Counted from the stretch's first letter, positions 1-6,805 are shown. The stretch: 11,824 nucleotides of DNA from DASTGO01 sp035719045 (GCA_035719045.1 DASTGO010000191.1:1-11824), one strand, 5' to 3'. The notes: a model not told the origin generated them from the letters alone. Numbers and translations: made by a program.

Positions 1-763
1 GGCCGGTCCGTGCGGACCGTTCAGCTCCCAGCAGTTCATCGACGGCGGTTACGCGGAGAGCACCGGGCTGGGGACCCTGGTCGACCTGGCCGGTGGCGGG
101 CAGGCGCCGTCCCCGTCCGCGGAGATCGACGGCTGGGCCACGCTCATCCGGCAGCACAATGCCGGGGCGATGGCCCAACTGCTGGCCCGGACCTCGGCCG
201 GGGGCGGTTCCGGGTCCCGGCCGCCGGTCCTGTCGGCCGCCCCGGCGGAGGCGTCCGCGGTGTTCCTGGTGCCGATGGTGGTCTTCCTGCAGAACCACTT
301 CCGGTCCGACGTGGTGCCGAGCACGAGCCGGCAGACCAGTGAGCTGCTGGTCCCGATGGACGGCAAGGCCGCCGGGACGGCGCAGGCGGCTACGGACACC
401 CTGCTGCAACGGCTGATCACGCTGACCGCCCCGGATGCCGACTGCCCGCCGGCCGGTCCCGCCGGGGCCGAAGCCGGGGCGGACCGGGCGGCGCTGTGCG
501 GATCGGTGTCGGCCGCCCTGCGGCAGCGGGTGCCCTATCCGGTGGTCGTCGTCTCGCCGGACACCCAGCCATCGGTGACCGCGCCGCTGGGCTGGGTGCT
601 GTCCCGGATCAGCCGTCAGGGCCTGGACGCCACGATGGCCGGACAGGCGCAGACCACCTGCGCGGCGATGGGCGGGACGCCGCCGCATCGCCAGTCACCC
701 GACTGCCAGGCCGGGTACGGGCGGCTGGCCGACCTGCTGGCGGTTCTCCGCGGCGGTACCTGA
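1..763 (+). CDS. Patatin-like protein, 3' part (5' end outside window)
   Basis: Open reading frame entering from the left edge (first full codon at base 2), about 253 residues to the TGA at 761-763; the true start lies upstream. Near the visible N-terminus is F-I-D-G-G-Y-A-E-S-T-G-L-G-T-L, resembling the Asp-Gly-Gly motif that carries the catalytic Asp of patatin-like serine hydrolases. The matching GXSXG nucleophile motif would lie in the missing part. The rest is an alpha/beta-looking region with several Cys (in pairs such as C-P-P-A and the late T-T-C-A-A / P-D-C-Q-A), suggesting an extracytoplasmic protein. The family assignment rests on one motif, so it is tentative; an unrelated secreted or membrane hydrolase is possible. 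It ends 13 bp from the convergent downstream gene. Confidence 0.5.
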   Translation, partial: AGPCGPFSSQQFIDGGYAESTGLGTLVDLAGGGQAPSPSAEIDGWATLIRQHNAGAMAQLLARTSAGGGSGSRPPVLSAAPAEASAVFLVPMVVFLQNHFRSDVVPSTSRQTSELLVPMDGKAAGTAQAATDTLLQRLITLTAPDADCPPAGPAGAEAGADRAALCGSVSAALRQRVPYPVVVVSPDTQPSVTAPLGWVLSRISRQGLDATMAGQAQTTCAAMGGTPPHRQSPDCQAGYGRLADLLAVLRGGT

Positions 764-776
764 CCCGGGAACCCCG

Positions 777-1187
777 TCAGCATTCGGGTGGTCCGGCCAG
801 CCTGCGGACGGTGGCCAGCCCCTCCGGGCTGCCGGGCCAGTGCCGCTCCAGCGCTTCGGGACCCGCGGCCCGGACCACCGAACGCAGCACCAGCGCGACG
901 GCGACGGCGTCGTCGGCGTAGCCGAGTACGGGGATGACGTCCGGCACGAGGTCGATCGGCAGGGCGAGGTAGCCGGCCAGCAGCCATAACCGCAGCCGGA
1001 CTCCACGTGGCAACTGCGGGTCGCGGGCCAGCCGGCCGACCAGCCGGACCACGTCGGGGAGCAGCCGCAGCGCCTGGGTGAGCAGTCCCCGCTCCGGTGC
1101 CGCCCGCAGCAGGACGGCGAGCAGCAGCAGCCACGCCAGGAGGAGCCCGGCGAGGACGCCGAGCAGGAGTTCCGACCACAGGGGCAT
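777..1187 (-). CDS. YkvA / DUF1232 family small membrane protein
   Basis: 136 residues, ATG start at 1185-1187 read on the minus strand. Residues 5-28 form a strongly hydrophobic membrane segment rich in Leu. The DUF1232 signature is at about 65-104, with the family core P-I-D-L-V-P-D-V-I-P-V-L-G-Y-A-D-D at 77-93 followed by a second hydrophobic helix. The family is widespread in bacteria and its biochemical role is not established; it is sometimes described as YkvA-like. The extra N-terminal membrane helix ahead of the domain is visible here. It converges with the patatin-like gene (13-bp gap) and is divergent from the oxidoreductase gene, with about 130 bp of shared upstream DNA. Confidence 0.85.
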   Translation of the reverse strand: MPLWSELLLGVLAGLLLAWLLLLAVLLRAAPERGLLTQALRLLPDVVRLVGRLARDPQLPRGVRLRLWLLAGYLALPIDLVPDVIPVLGYADDAVAVALVLRSVVRAAGPEALERHWPGSPEGLATVRRLAGPPEC

Positions 1188-1316
1188 CCTCCCGTGCTAC
1201 CACACCGGGGTTGCCGGACCGGGCAGGACCGATTGCGCGGCACGGGATGGCGGGCAGACTCGCGGAGACGGCGGACGGTCGCCGGACCGGCGCCGCAGGG
1301 GAGCGGGGTGGGGCGG

Positions 1317-2135
1317 ATGGACGCGCGGCGGTTCCGGTTCGGTGCCGTGGTGGCGGCCGAGGACGGCGAGCGATGGGCCGCGACCGCCCGCCGGGTGGCC
1401 GAGCTCGGGTATGCGACGTTGCTCACCCCGGACGGCCCGCAGTTGTTGTCCCCGTTCGCGGCGCTGGCCGTGGCGGCCTCGGTGGCTCCGGTGCGGGTCG
1501 GCACGTTCGTGGCCGCGGCGCCGCTGCGTCCGCCCCGGACGGTGGCCTGGGAGGCGCATTCGCTCACCGTGCTGACAGGTGGCCGCTTCGAGTTCGGGAT
1601 CGGCACGGGGCTGCCGTCGGCGGCGGAGGAGGCGCGCGAGCTGGGCCTGTCCGGCGGGACGGGCGCGCAGCGGCTGGACCAGGTGGTCCGGGCGATCGGC
1701 GAGCTACGGGCCCGTGACGGCGAGTTGCGGACGCCGGTGCTGGTCGCGGCCGGCGGACCCCGGGCCCTGGCGGTGGCGGCCGAACATGCCGACATCGTCA
1801 CCTTCGCGCTCGGACCGCTGGCGGGGCGGGACGAGTTCGCCGCCGTGGTCCGGCAGTTGCGGGCGTACGCGGGTGGCCGGGCGGACCAGCTCGAGCTCTC
1901 CGCGAACGTCTTCGTGGTCGGTGATGAGATCCCGGCCCGCCTGCAACGGTTCGTCGGCGCGGATCTGCGGGCACTGGTCGAGCACGGCTCCCTGACCCTG
2001 TTGCGCGGCACCACGCAGGAGATGGCCGACGAGCTGCAGCGTCGCCGGGACGAGCTCGGCACCTCTTACGTCACGGTGAACGGCGCGTTCCTGGAACGGT
2101 TCGCGCCGGTGGTCGAGCTGCTCGACGGCCGCTGA
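1317..2135 (+). CDS. LLM-class flavin/F420-dependent oxidoreductase (MSMEG_2516-like)
   Basis: 272 residues from the ATG at 1317. The N-terminus has R-F-R-F-G then A-A-T-A-R-R-V-A-E-L-G-Y-A-T-L-L-T-P-D, typical of the TIM-barrel luciferase-like monooxygenase superfamily. T-G-G-R-F-E-F-G-I-G-T-G at 87-98 and V-A-A-G-G-P-R-A-L-A-V-A-A-E-H-A-D-I at 143-160 match the F420-dependent subgroup known as MSMEG_2516-like; the substrate is unknown. The segment between about 121 and 140 is shorter than I expect for the subgroup, which usually carries a loop with an F-x-G-x-H-Y-type motif. AGGGGAG at 1297-1303 is 13 nt upstream of this ATG; an in-frame GTG at 1308 is a possible alternative start. An ATG-less extension further upstream looks non-coding. 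Cofactor (F420 rather than FMN) is inferred from subgroup similarity only. Confidence 0.85.
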   Translation: MDARRFRFGAVVAAEDGERWAATARRVAELGYATLLTPDGPQLLSPFAALAVAASVAPVRVGTFVAAAPLRPPRTVAWEAHSLTVLTGGRFEFGIGTGLPSAAEEARELGLSGGTGAQRLDQVVRAIGELRARDGELRTPVLVAAGGPRALAVAAEHADIVTFALGPLAGRDEFAAVVRQLRAYAGGRADQLELSANVFVVGDEIPARLQRFVGADLRALVEHGSLTLLRGTTQEMADELQRRRDELGTSYVTVNGAFLERFAPVVELLDGR

Positions 2136-2151
2136 CCGTCCCGCGATCCTG

Positions 2152-2218
2152 CACGCCCGGGCCCGCCGCACGCGCCAGGGCAGCTGCGCCCCGGCGACGC
2201 CGATGCCCGGGTGGCGTG
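2152..2218 (+). terminator. Possible terminator after the oxidoreductase gene
   Basis: Imperfect inverted repeat. CACGCC-CGGGC at 2152-2162 pairs with GCCCG-GGT-GGCGTG at 2205-2218, leaving a 3-base bulge, with GC-rich DNA between the arms. It lies 17 bp after the stop codon and before the next gene. No T-run follows, which is common in high-GC actinobacteria. The long intervening distance makes this weak. Confidence 0.3.
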
Positions 2219-2284
2219 TTCCGGATCATCCGTGATGTCGGTCAAGCTGCCGCCGGGCGTCGCTGTCGCGGGCGGCGCGGCTCC

Positions 2285-2290
2285 TACACT
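2285..2290 (+). promoter_or_regulatory. Possible -10 element (TACACT) of the lipoprotein gene
   Basis: TACACT fits the TANNNT pattern of primary-sigma -10 boxes and sits 33 bp before the ATG at 2324. No good -35 hexamer is visible 16-18 bp upstream, so this is a weak suggestion. Confidence 0.25.
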
Positions 2291-2323
2291 GCCGCAAGCG
2301 ACCCGGCGGCGGAGGTGGAAGGT

Positions 2324-3766
2324 ATGGCACGGTGGCGCGGGCGGTGGCCGGTCCCGTTCGTCGCCGCGGCGTCATTGCTGGCCGGCTGCACATCCGGATC
2401 GGCGCCGATGCCGCTGCCGACCGCCACCACCGCGGCACCCGGAGAGGTGCCCCAGCTGTGGGAGCGCCGGGACCTGTCCCCGATCGGGCAGCCGGTGTCG
2501 GCCGCCGGGACCGCGGTGGCCTACGTGGAGAGCAAGGACCACCTGTACGTCGTCGCACTGGACCCGCAGACCGGTAGAAGCCTGTGGCAGCAGGAGATCT
2601 CGTTGTCCGCGATCCCGCCGGGCGTGGTCACCGAGCCCGTGCTGGCCGGCGACCGGGTGGCGTATCTGCGGCCCGCACCCGGCGGCGGCGTGCTCGCCCG
2701 CGTGGTGCTGGCGGATGTCCGGACCGGCCGGGACGTTGCCGCGGGTCCGGACGGCCAGTTCTCCGCGCCACCGTTCCCCTGCCCAGGGTCCACGGACGTG
2801 TGCGTGAGCTACAGCGCCGGCGACGGCCGTTGGGGGCTGTACCGCCTGCAGGCGGCAACCGGTCGTTTCGTGGCCGAGCTACCCGCCGCAGGACTCGTCC
2901 GCCAGGTCGGGCCGGAGGGTCTGGTCAACCTCAGCGGCGGCCGCGACCCCGAGACGCTGGCCCGGGTCCGGGACGGCCGGACGGTGTGGCGGCTGGCCGT
3001 CGCCGATGCGTTCGGCGCGGGATTCAGCGTCGAAGCCGGCTGGCAGTGGACCAGGTTCGCCGCCGGCCGCATCTACGTCGGGTCCGCCGTCCGGCCCCCG
3101 GCGCAGACGCCTGCCGGGCGGGCCACCGACCTGGCGACCGGGCTGGCCACGGTGGGGATCGACGAGACGACGGGCAAGGTGCTCTGGCGCGAGGTGGGCA
3201 CCTGGAGCACCTGCCTCACCGCACTGCGCTGGGCGTCGGATCCCGGACAGGCCCAACTGCCGGTGCGTTGCCGGTACCGGGGGACGCAGGTGGCTCGCTA
3301 TGTCCCGGCGCGCGGCAGGGTGGTGACCACCTACCAGGGACTGGACGTGACGGTCGAGGGGTTCGACCTGGCCACCGGGCGGACCACCTGGTCGCTGCCG
3401 GTCGGCGCGGACCACGGGTTCCTCGGTGAGGGTGATGCGCCCACCCGGGTCGGTCCCACCACGGCGTTGGTACAGACCTCCGCGGGTCCTGTCGTGCTCG
3501 ACCTCGCCCGGGGCTCCCGTTCCCCGGCCGCCCCCGCCGCCTACTGGTGTCCGCGTTACCGCAACTTCCAGCACTACTACAGCTACCGCATCGACGGCAG
3601 TGACGCGTACACCCGGACCGGCGGGCAGACGTACTTCCGGTGCACCGAGAGGGGCACGTGGGTCGAGCAGCGGCCGACCGCGGCGATCACCGGCCTGGCC
3701 GGGATCCGGTTCGGGACGGTCCAGGTGCTGGCCAGCGGGTCCTTGCAGGCGTTCCGGATCGGTTGA
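2324..3766 (+). CDS. Secreted lipoprotein with PQQ-like beta-propeller repeats
   Basis: 480 residues from ATG 2324, chosen because GGAGG at 2311-2315 is 8 nt upstream and because the N-terminus then gives a clean lipoprotein signal: M-A-R-W-R-G-R-W, a hydrophobic stretch, then the lipobox L-L-A-G-C with acylated Cys22. A Ser/Thr/Pro/Ala tether follows to about residue 40. The rest shows recurring propeller-blade signatures: A-L-D-P-Q-T-G-R-S-L-W near 79-88, G-I-D-E-T-T-G-K-V-L-W near 278-288, and G-F-D-L-A-T-G-R-T-T-W near 346-356. These are of the type in PQQ/quinoprotein-like and WD40-like folds. I see no motif for quinone catalysis, so a binding or scaffold role outside the membrane is more likely than an enzyme. 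Several Cys (for example F-P-C-P-G-S-T-D-V-C) could form disulfides. The gene stands alone; the next gene converges with it. Confidence 0.8.
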   Translation: MARWRGRWPVPFVAAASLLAGCTSGSAPMPLPTATTAAPGEVPQLWERRDLSPIGQPVSAAGTAVAYVESKDHLYVVALDPQTGRSLWQQEISLSAIPPGVVTEPVLAGDRVAYLRPAPGGGVLARVVLADVRTGRDVAAGPDGQFSAPPFPCPGSTDVCVSYSAGDGRWGLYRLQAATGRFVAELPAAGLVRQVGPEGLVNLSGGRDPETLARVRDGRTVWRLAVADAFGAGFSVEAGWQWTRFAAGRIYVGSAVRPPAQTPAGRATDLATGLATVGIDETTGKVLWREVGTWSTCLTALRWASDPGQAQLPVRCRYRGTQVARYVPARGRVVTTYQGLDVTVEGFDLATGRTTWSLPVGADHGFLGEGDAPTRVGPTTALVQTSAGPVVLDLARGSRSPAAPAAYWCPRYRNFQHYYSYRIDGSDAYTRTGGQTYFRCTERGTWVEQRPTAAITGLAGIRFGTVQVLASGSLQAFRIG

Positions 3767-3784
3767 GGCGGCCGGGTCCGTTGG

Positions 3785-3801
3785 GGCAGCCGACTGCTGC
3801 C
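3785..3801. terminator. Stem-loop between convergent genes
   Basis: GGCAGC (3785-3790), loop CGACT, GCTGCC (3796-3801): a perfect 6-bp stem 18 bp after the lipoprotein stop, followed by GTTCC. It lies between two convergent genes and could serve either or both. The stem is short, so confidence is moderate. Confidence 0.4.
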
Positions 3802-3866
3802 GTTCCGCAGCCGGGCTGGCCGGTCCGGTGCGTCCGCAGCGGGGGCGCCCGTCCGGTACGGCGACC

Positions 3867-4544
3867 TCAGCCCTGCGGTGAGCACATCTGGTGGACCGCG
3901 TCGTCCCAGGAGGTGGCGTGGAGGGCGAGCGGGACGGCGGCGTGGAGGGTGCGGCCGTTCTCGGTGCGCACCGTGACGGCGAGCATCAGCGGGTCGGTGG
4001 GCAGGAATCCCTGGCTGGGGCACCTGGCCGCCAGCATGACCGGGACGGCGATCTGGCTGCCCGGGCGGACTTCCCCCTTCGGCGTCATGCCGGTGAGGGT
4101 CACCTTGTCCCCGGATCCGGTGATCTCGGTGACGGTGAGCGGACGGGGCCCGGCATTGATGACGGCGAGGAATCCGTCCAGGGCGGCCTGCCCGGGTGCG
4201 CCGCCCCCGCCGGAGTAGCCCTCTGCTGCGTCCACCATGGCGAGCAGGGACACGGTGGACGCCTGCTTGTTCCGGCTCTGGTCGGCGTCCCAGGCGTGCA
4301 TCCCCGCCGCACCGGTGACGAGACCGGCTGTGGCGGCGAGGACGGCTGCGGTGAACGTCCGGAGGTTGCGGAAGCGTGGCGGGTTCGGGCCGGTGGGCTG
4401 CGCGCTCCTGTCGAGGTTCAGTTCGGCGGGGGCATCCGGCGACCGCTGCGGGGTCTCCTGGCTCCGGCCGGCCCGCGGTGACCACCTCGTGGGGGATCCC
4501 GGGCCGGCGTGCACCGTGTCGGGGGTGGGGATGGGCCGGTCCAT
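3867..4544 (-). CDS. Membrane-anchored protein of unknown function
   Basis: 225 residues, starting with M-D-R-P-I-P-T-P-D at ATG 4542-4544 (minus strand); GAAAG a few bases upstream is a weak ribosome binding site. The reading frame stays open further upstream, but that extension is a Pro/Arg/Ala-rich shadow of the neighbouring repeat gene. Residues 1-60 are polar, Pro-rich and probably cytoplasmic. A single membrane helix lies at about 63-83 (F-T-A-A-V-L-A-A-T-A-G-L-V-T-G-A-A-G-M). The remaining 140 residues should be outside the cell and look like a beta-rich, Ig-like domain, with V-T-E-I-T-G-S-G-D-K-V-T-L and A-V-T-V-R-T-E-N-G-R-T-L-H strands. It has just two Cys (175 and 221), which could pair. 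I do not recognise the family. The upstream minus-strand gene is 100 bp away and may be cotranscribed. Confidence 0.7.
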   Translation of the reverse strand: MDRPIPTPDTVHAGPGSPTRWSPRAGRSQETPQRSPDAPAELNLDRSAQPTGPNPPRFRNLRTFTAAVLAATAGLVTGAAGMHAWDADQSRNKQASTVSLLAMVDAAEGYSGGGGAPGQAALDGFLAVINAGPRPLTVTEITGSGDKVTLTGMTPKGEVRPGSQIAVPVMLAARCPSQGFLPTDPLMLAVTVRTENGRTLHAAVPLALHATSWDDAVHQMCSPQG

Positions 4545-4644
4545 GACGCTTTCTAGGTTTCCTTGCCTTGTCGCTGTGGAGCGGTGGTGCCGCAGGGCCC
4601 GAGGGCCGGCGGCAGTCGCCGTGGGCGCAACCGCTGCGGGGCGG

Positions 4645-5034
4645 TCAGTCGCTGGAACTGCAGCTGCCCGAGCTGTCGCCGCCGCCGGAGGAGTCGCCGC
4701 CGCCCGAGCTGTCACCGCCGGAGGTGTCACACCCACCGGAATCCCAGCCGCTGTCCCCGCTGTCCCACGTACCCGAGTCGCCTCCCGAGCCGGGGTCGGC
4801 CCACGAACCGGAGTCGACCCAGGTGCCGGAGTCGACCCAGGTGCCGGAGTCGGACCCCGAACTGGAGTCGACCCATGTCCCGTCGGAGGCGACGAACGAC
4901 CGGGGCCGGGGGTGGGCGCTGCGGCGGGTGACGAGCACAACGATGATCACGACCGGAACCGTGACCACGAGCATGATCGACAGCATGAACAGGAGAATCA
5001 GCAGGAACGAAAGCCCGGTTCCGCTCACGGACAT
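4645..5034 (-). CDS. Single-pass membrane protein with Ser/Gly/Asp/Trp repeat tail
   Basis: 129 residues, ATG at 5032-5034 on the minus strand, with a strong GGGGGGAG about 8 nt upstream. Residues 9-36 are an almost unbroken membrane helix of Leu, Ile, Val and Met, ended by T-R-R. After a short basic linker the rest (about 47-129) is a low-complexity acidic tail. It contains G-T-W-V-D-S repeated at about 52-57, 64-69 and (T-W-V-D-S-G) 71-76, then related S-W-A-D, G-T-W-D-S-G-D-S-G-W-D-S-G, and finally repeated G-G-G-D-S-S. Two Cys (102 and 125) lie in the tail. I know no characterised family with this form. Codon-level repeats are real at the DNA level (see the 18-bp repeat), so the tail probably varies in length. 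Possible cotranscription with the membrane protein at 3867-4544. Confidence 0.65.
   Translation of the reverse strand: MSVSGTGLSFLLILLFMLSIMLVVTVPVVIIVVLVTRRSAHPRPRSFVASDGTWVDSSSGSDSGTWVDSGTWVDSGSWADPGSGGDSGTWDSGDSGWDSGGCDTSGGDSSGGGDSSGGGDSSGSCSSSD
4811..4882. repeat. 18-bp tandem repeat inside the membrane-protein gene
   Basis: Four consecutive 18-bp units (4811-4828, 4829-4846, 4847-4864, 4865-4882). The first two are identical (GAGTCGACCCAGGTGCCG); the third and fourth differ at several positions. On the coding (minus) strand each unit encodes six residues of the form G-T-W-V-D-S. The period is a multiple of 3, so gain or loss of units keeps the frame. Confidence 0.9.
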
Positions 5035-5067
5035 GGTGGCGTCTCCCCCCTGACGACTGTGGTGATC

Positions 5068-5073
5068 ACGCTA
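5068..5073 (-). promoter_or_regulatory. Possible -10 element upstream of the repeat-tail gene
   Basis: On the minus strand the sequence reads TG-TAGCGT, an extended-TG form of a TANNNT -10 box, about 34 bp before the ATG at 5034. The region expected to hold a -35 box matches poorly. Confidence 0.25.
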
Positions 5074-5170
5074 CAGCCGCGACGGACATCGGTGATCCCC
5101 GGCGACGGCCTTCGGGCAGGATCAGGCGTCGTGGCGCGGGTACCGTGCAGATCGACCCGGGCCAGGCGGA

Positions 5171-5250
5171 TCCCCAGCGACCGGTCAGACCCCGCAGCCA
5201 TCGGTCAGACCGCGCAGCCATCGGCCAGACCCCGCAGCGACCGGTCAGAC
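5171..5250. repeat. Four 20-bp tandem repeats overlapping the VOC gene stop codon
   Basis: Four back-to-back 20-bp units at 5171-5190, 5191-5210, 5211-5230 and 5231-5250. All follow the pattern CCCGCAGC-(G/C)A-(C/T)CGG(T/C)CAGAC, with small variations (the first unit begins TCCCCAGC). The last unit contains the TGA stop (TCA at 5245-5247 on the plus strand) of the minus-strand VOC gene, so the other three units lie directly downstream of that gene. Confidence 0.95.
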
Positions 5251-5667
5251 GCAGAACTCGTTGCCCTCCGGATCGGCGAAGGTGACCCACGTGTACGGAC
5301 CCTGCCGGCCCTCGTGCAGCACCGTGGCACCGCGCTCGGCCAGGCGCGCCCTGACCTCGGCCACGTCGCTGTCGCCGGTACGGACGTCGAGGTGCAGTCT
5401 GTTCTTCACCGTCTTCGGTTCCGGGACGAGCTGGAACAGGATCCGTAGGTGCTGCGGCTCCCCGCAGGTGATGGCCGCTCCCACCCGCCAGACCAGCCGC
5501 CCCCGGTGCGTGGTGGTGTCGGACTCGTCGGCGTGGCCGGCTTCGACCATCTGCCGGATGAATGCTTCGTCCTGTGGCTCGACCGGCCAGCCGAGGGTTT
5601 CCGACCACCAGTCGGCCAACCCGTGCGGGTCGGCGCAGTCGATGACGACCTGGACGGTGAACGGCAT
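5245..5667 (-). CDS. VOC / glyoxalase-like domain protein
   Basis: 140 residues from ATG 5665-5667 (minus strand), with GGAGGGG 3-4 nt upstream supporting this start over the longer open frame. The pattern V-V-I-D-C-A-D-P-H-G-L-A-D-W-W-S-E-T-L-G-W at 7-27, F-Q-L-V-P-E-P-K-T-V-K-N-R-L-H-L-D at 78-94 and T-F-A-D-P-E-G-N-E-F-C-V at the C-terminus is characteristic of the Glyoxalase_6-like branch of the vicinal-oxygen-chelate fold. These are small cytoplasmic proteins, many without known substrate. His92 and Glu137 (G-N-E-F) are at positions that bind metal in VOC enzymes. The usual length for a single-domain member is about 115-145, so it appears complete. It stands alone between the repeat array and a gene-free region. 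Confidence 0.9.
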   Translation of the reverse strand: MPFTVQVVIDCADPHGLADWWSETLGWPVEPQDEAFIRQMVEAGHADESDTTTHRGRLVWRVGAAITCGEPQHLRILFQLVPEPKTVKNRLHLDVRTGDSDVAEVRARLAERGATVLHEGRQGPYTWVTFADPEGNEFCV

Positions 5668-5978
5668 GGACCCCTCCGGCGATCGGGCCGGGACACCCGG
5701 CAGGGACTGGTGCCGGCCGGGTCCCCGTCGCCCCGGCCGGCGCAGCCGACTCTGCCGGAGGGGTCCGACAGTTTCCGGTCCCGCCGCGCCCGGCGACACC
5801 ACGGCCCGGCCCACCGCGGGATCGGGCGGCAGACCGGGCCGGACAGGTGGTGCGGGCGCAGCCCCCTACGCCCGCGCCGCCGAACGTATGCCGCCGCTCC
5901 CCGGTCCGGAAGCTGGCGGCACCGCCCTCACCGACGATTCCCAGACGATTCGCAGCTGGCGGGGAGTCTGCGGGCGGG
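5668..5978. other. 311-bp gene-free region
   Basis: Lies upstream of the VOC gene and downstream of the SdpI-family gene, both on the minus strand. Open frames here are shadows with no recognisable protein. Two short direct repeats are visible: AGCTGGCGG at 5911-5919 and 5954-5962, and GACGATTC at 5933-5940 and 5944-5951 (11-bp spacing). No convincing terminator or promoter could be named. Confidence 0.5.
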
Positions 5979-6356
5979 TCACGGAGCTCGGCGCGCGGCG
6001 GTGTCGGCGACCCGGGTCAGCCGGATGAGGAGACCGACGGTGATGAGATAACCGCCGACCAGCAGGGTGAGGACGGCCGTCTCTGCCCAGTTGGGACCCG
6101 AGCCGAGCAGGAAGGCCACGAGGACGGCTGCGGCCGCCGTGACCGTAGCCTGCACGGTGATGACCCGCATCAGCGGGAGAGCGGCCCGGTGCCCAGCGGT
6201 CCAGGCGGCCGGGGAGCGGCGGGTCGCTCTGGTACGGATGCCCAGCATCTGGTTGGACGGCAACTCGTCCCGGCGGACCGCCTGGGCGGTCAGTTCCAGC
6301 ATCAGGGCTATGACCAGCAGGCCGAACCCGCCCAAGACCGCGTCAACTAGTGCCAT
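5979..6356 (-). CDS. SdpI family membrane protein
   Basis: 125 residues from ATG 6354-6356; an in-frame GTG two codons earlier (6360-6362) is an alternative. GGTGGAG just upstream of the ATG favours the ATG. Three hydrophobic helices are visible at about 5-23, 64-84 and 93-112. Between the first and second is L-G-I-R-T-R-A-T-R-R-S-P-A-A-W-T-A-G-H-R-A-A at 39-59, which matches the conserved (G-x-R-T ... W ... H/N-R) loop of the SdpI/YhfL family. In Bacillus SdpI is the immunity protein against the SdpC toxin; most actinobacterial relatives have no demonstrated role, and no sdp toxin gene is seen nearby. Complete by length for the short family form. Confidence 0.85.
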   Translation of the reverse strand: MALVDAVLGGFGLLVIALMLELTAQAVRRDELPSNQMLGIRTRATRRSPAAWTAGHRAALPLMRVITVQATVTAAAAVLVAFLLGSGPNWAETAVLTLLVGGYLITVGLLIRLTRVADTAARRAP

Positions 6357-6362
6357 TCCCAC

Positions 6363-6805
6363 TCCACCCGGTTCAGTTCGGCCTTGCGATCCTCGTGGGT
6401 TGCGGCTCCTCCAGCGTCCGGGGGCCGGACCTCAGTGTCGCTCATCAGTTCTGTGTCGGGCCGTCGGAGAGGACCCCTTCTCACCGGAGGCGGGGTACCT
6501 GTTCCTGCCCCGCTGCCCGGGCGGGGGACGGGTCGGTGAGGCGGCTGCGACGGTGTGGGCAAGATCACGTACCCGCCTGATCCCCGGGAGGCGGCGCGTC
6601 GTCCGGGGGTGCCACGAGGTCGGACGAACCGCGGGCGGGAAGCCGTGGTGGGTCGCTCGGCGGGTCCACTGCAATCGCACAACGTGCGGGCAACCATCCG
6701 AGCCCGCTCGCGAGATGTACTTCTAGGCGTCCGCCCGACACCGGGGCGCCTGCACCGGGCGCAGGTCTCGGCCGGTGCCCCGCGGCGCAGGAGAGGGAAC
6801 TCCCG
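6363..6805. other. 443-bp divergent intergenic region upstream of the xylanase gene
   Basis: Separates the minus-strand SdpI gene from the plus-strand xylanase gene and must hold both promoters. Seen: an inverted repeat CGCAC-AAC-GTGCG at 6676-6688; the palindrome CTCGCGAG at 6707-6714; and a possible leader structure, with CGGGGC 6742-6747 pairing GCCCCG 6777-6782 and CCTGC 6749-6753 pairing GCAGG 6761-6765. I find no TGGGAGCGCTCCCA-type box as used by the cellulose regulator CebR. No clear -35/-10 pair could be named. A 32-codon minus-strand ORF at 6347-6445 overlaps the SdpI start. Confidence 0.5.
6789..6797 (+). promoter_or_regulatory. Ribosome binding site of the xylanase gene
   Basis: AGGAGAGGG ends 8 nt before the ATG at 6806. 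It is the only good Shine-Dalgarno near this frame and fixes the start, which is followed directly by the signal peptide. Confidence 0.85.

Noticed and set aside
760..780. Bidirectional terminator between the patatin-like and YkvA genes
   Set aside because: CTGAC...GTCAG is mainly the two opposed TGA stops; only a 5-bp stem with poor inner pairing.
695..2062. 455-codon minus-strand open frame
   Set aside because: Overlaps the YkvA-type and oxidoreductase genes, both with clear family motifs; composition is Arg/Ser/Pro-rich shadow of high-GC codons.
4545..4940. N-terminal extension of the 3867-4544 membrane protein to 4940
   Set aside because: The added residues are Pro/Thr/Ala repeats that merely mirror the tandem repeat coded in another frame by the neighbouring gene, and a start with a membrane-protein-like N-terminus exists at 4544.
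5171..5250. CRISPR array
   Set aside because: Units are contiguous without spacers and only 20 bp; no cas gene nearby.
4237..5448. 403-codon plus-strand open frame
   Set aside because: Antisense to three supported minus-strand genes; no family motif and strongly repetitive Val/Gly/Arg composition.
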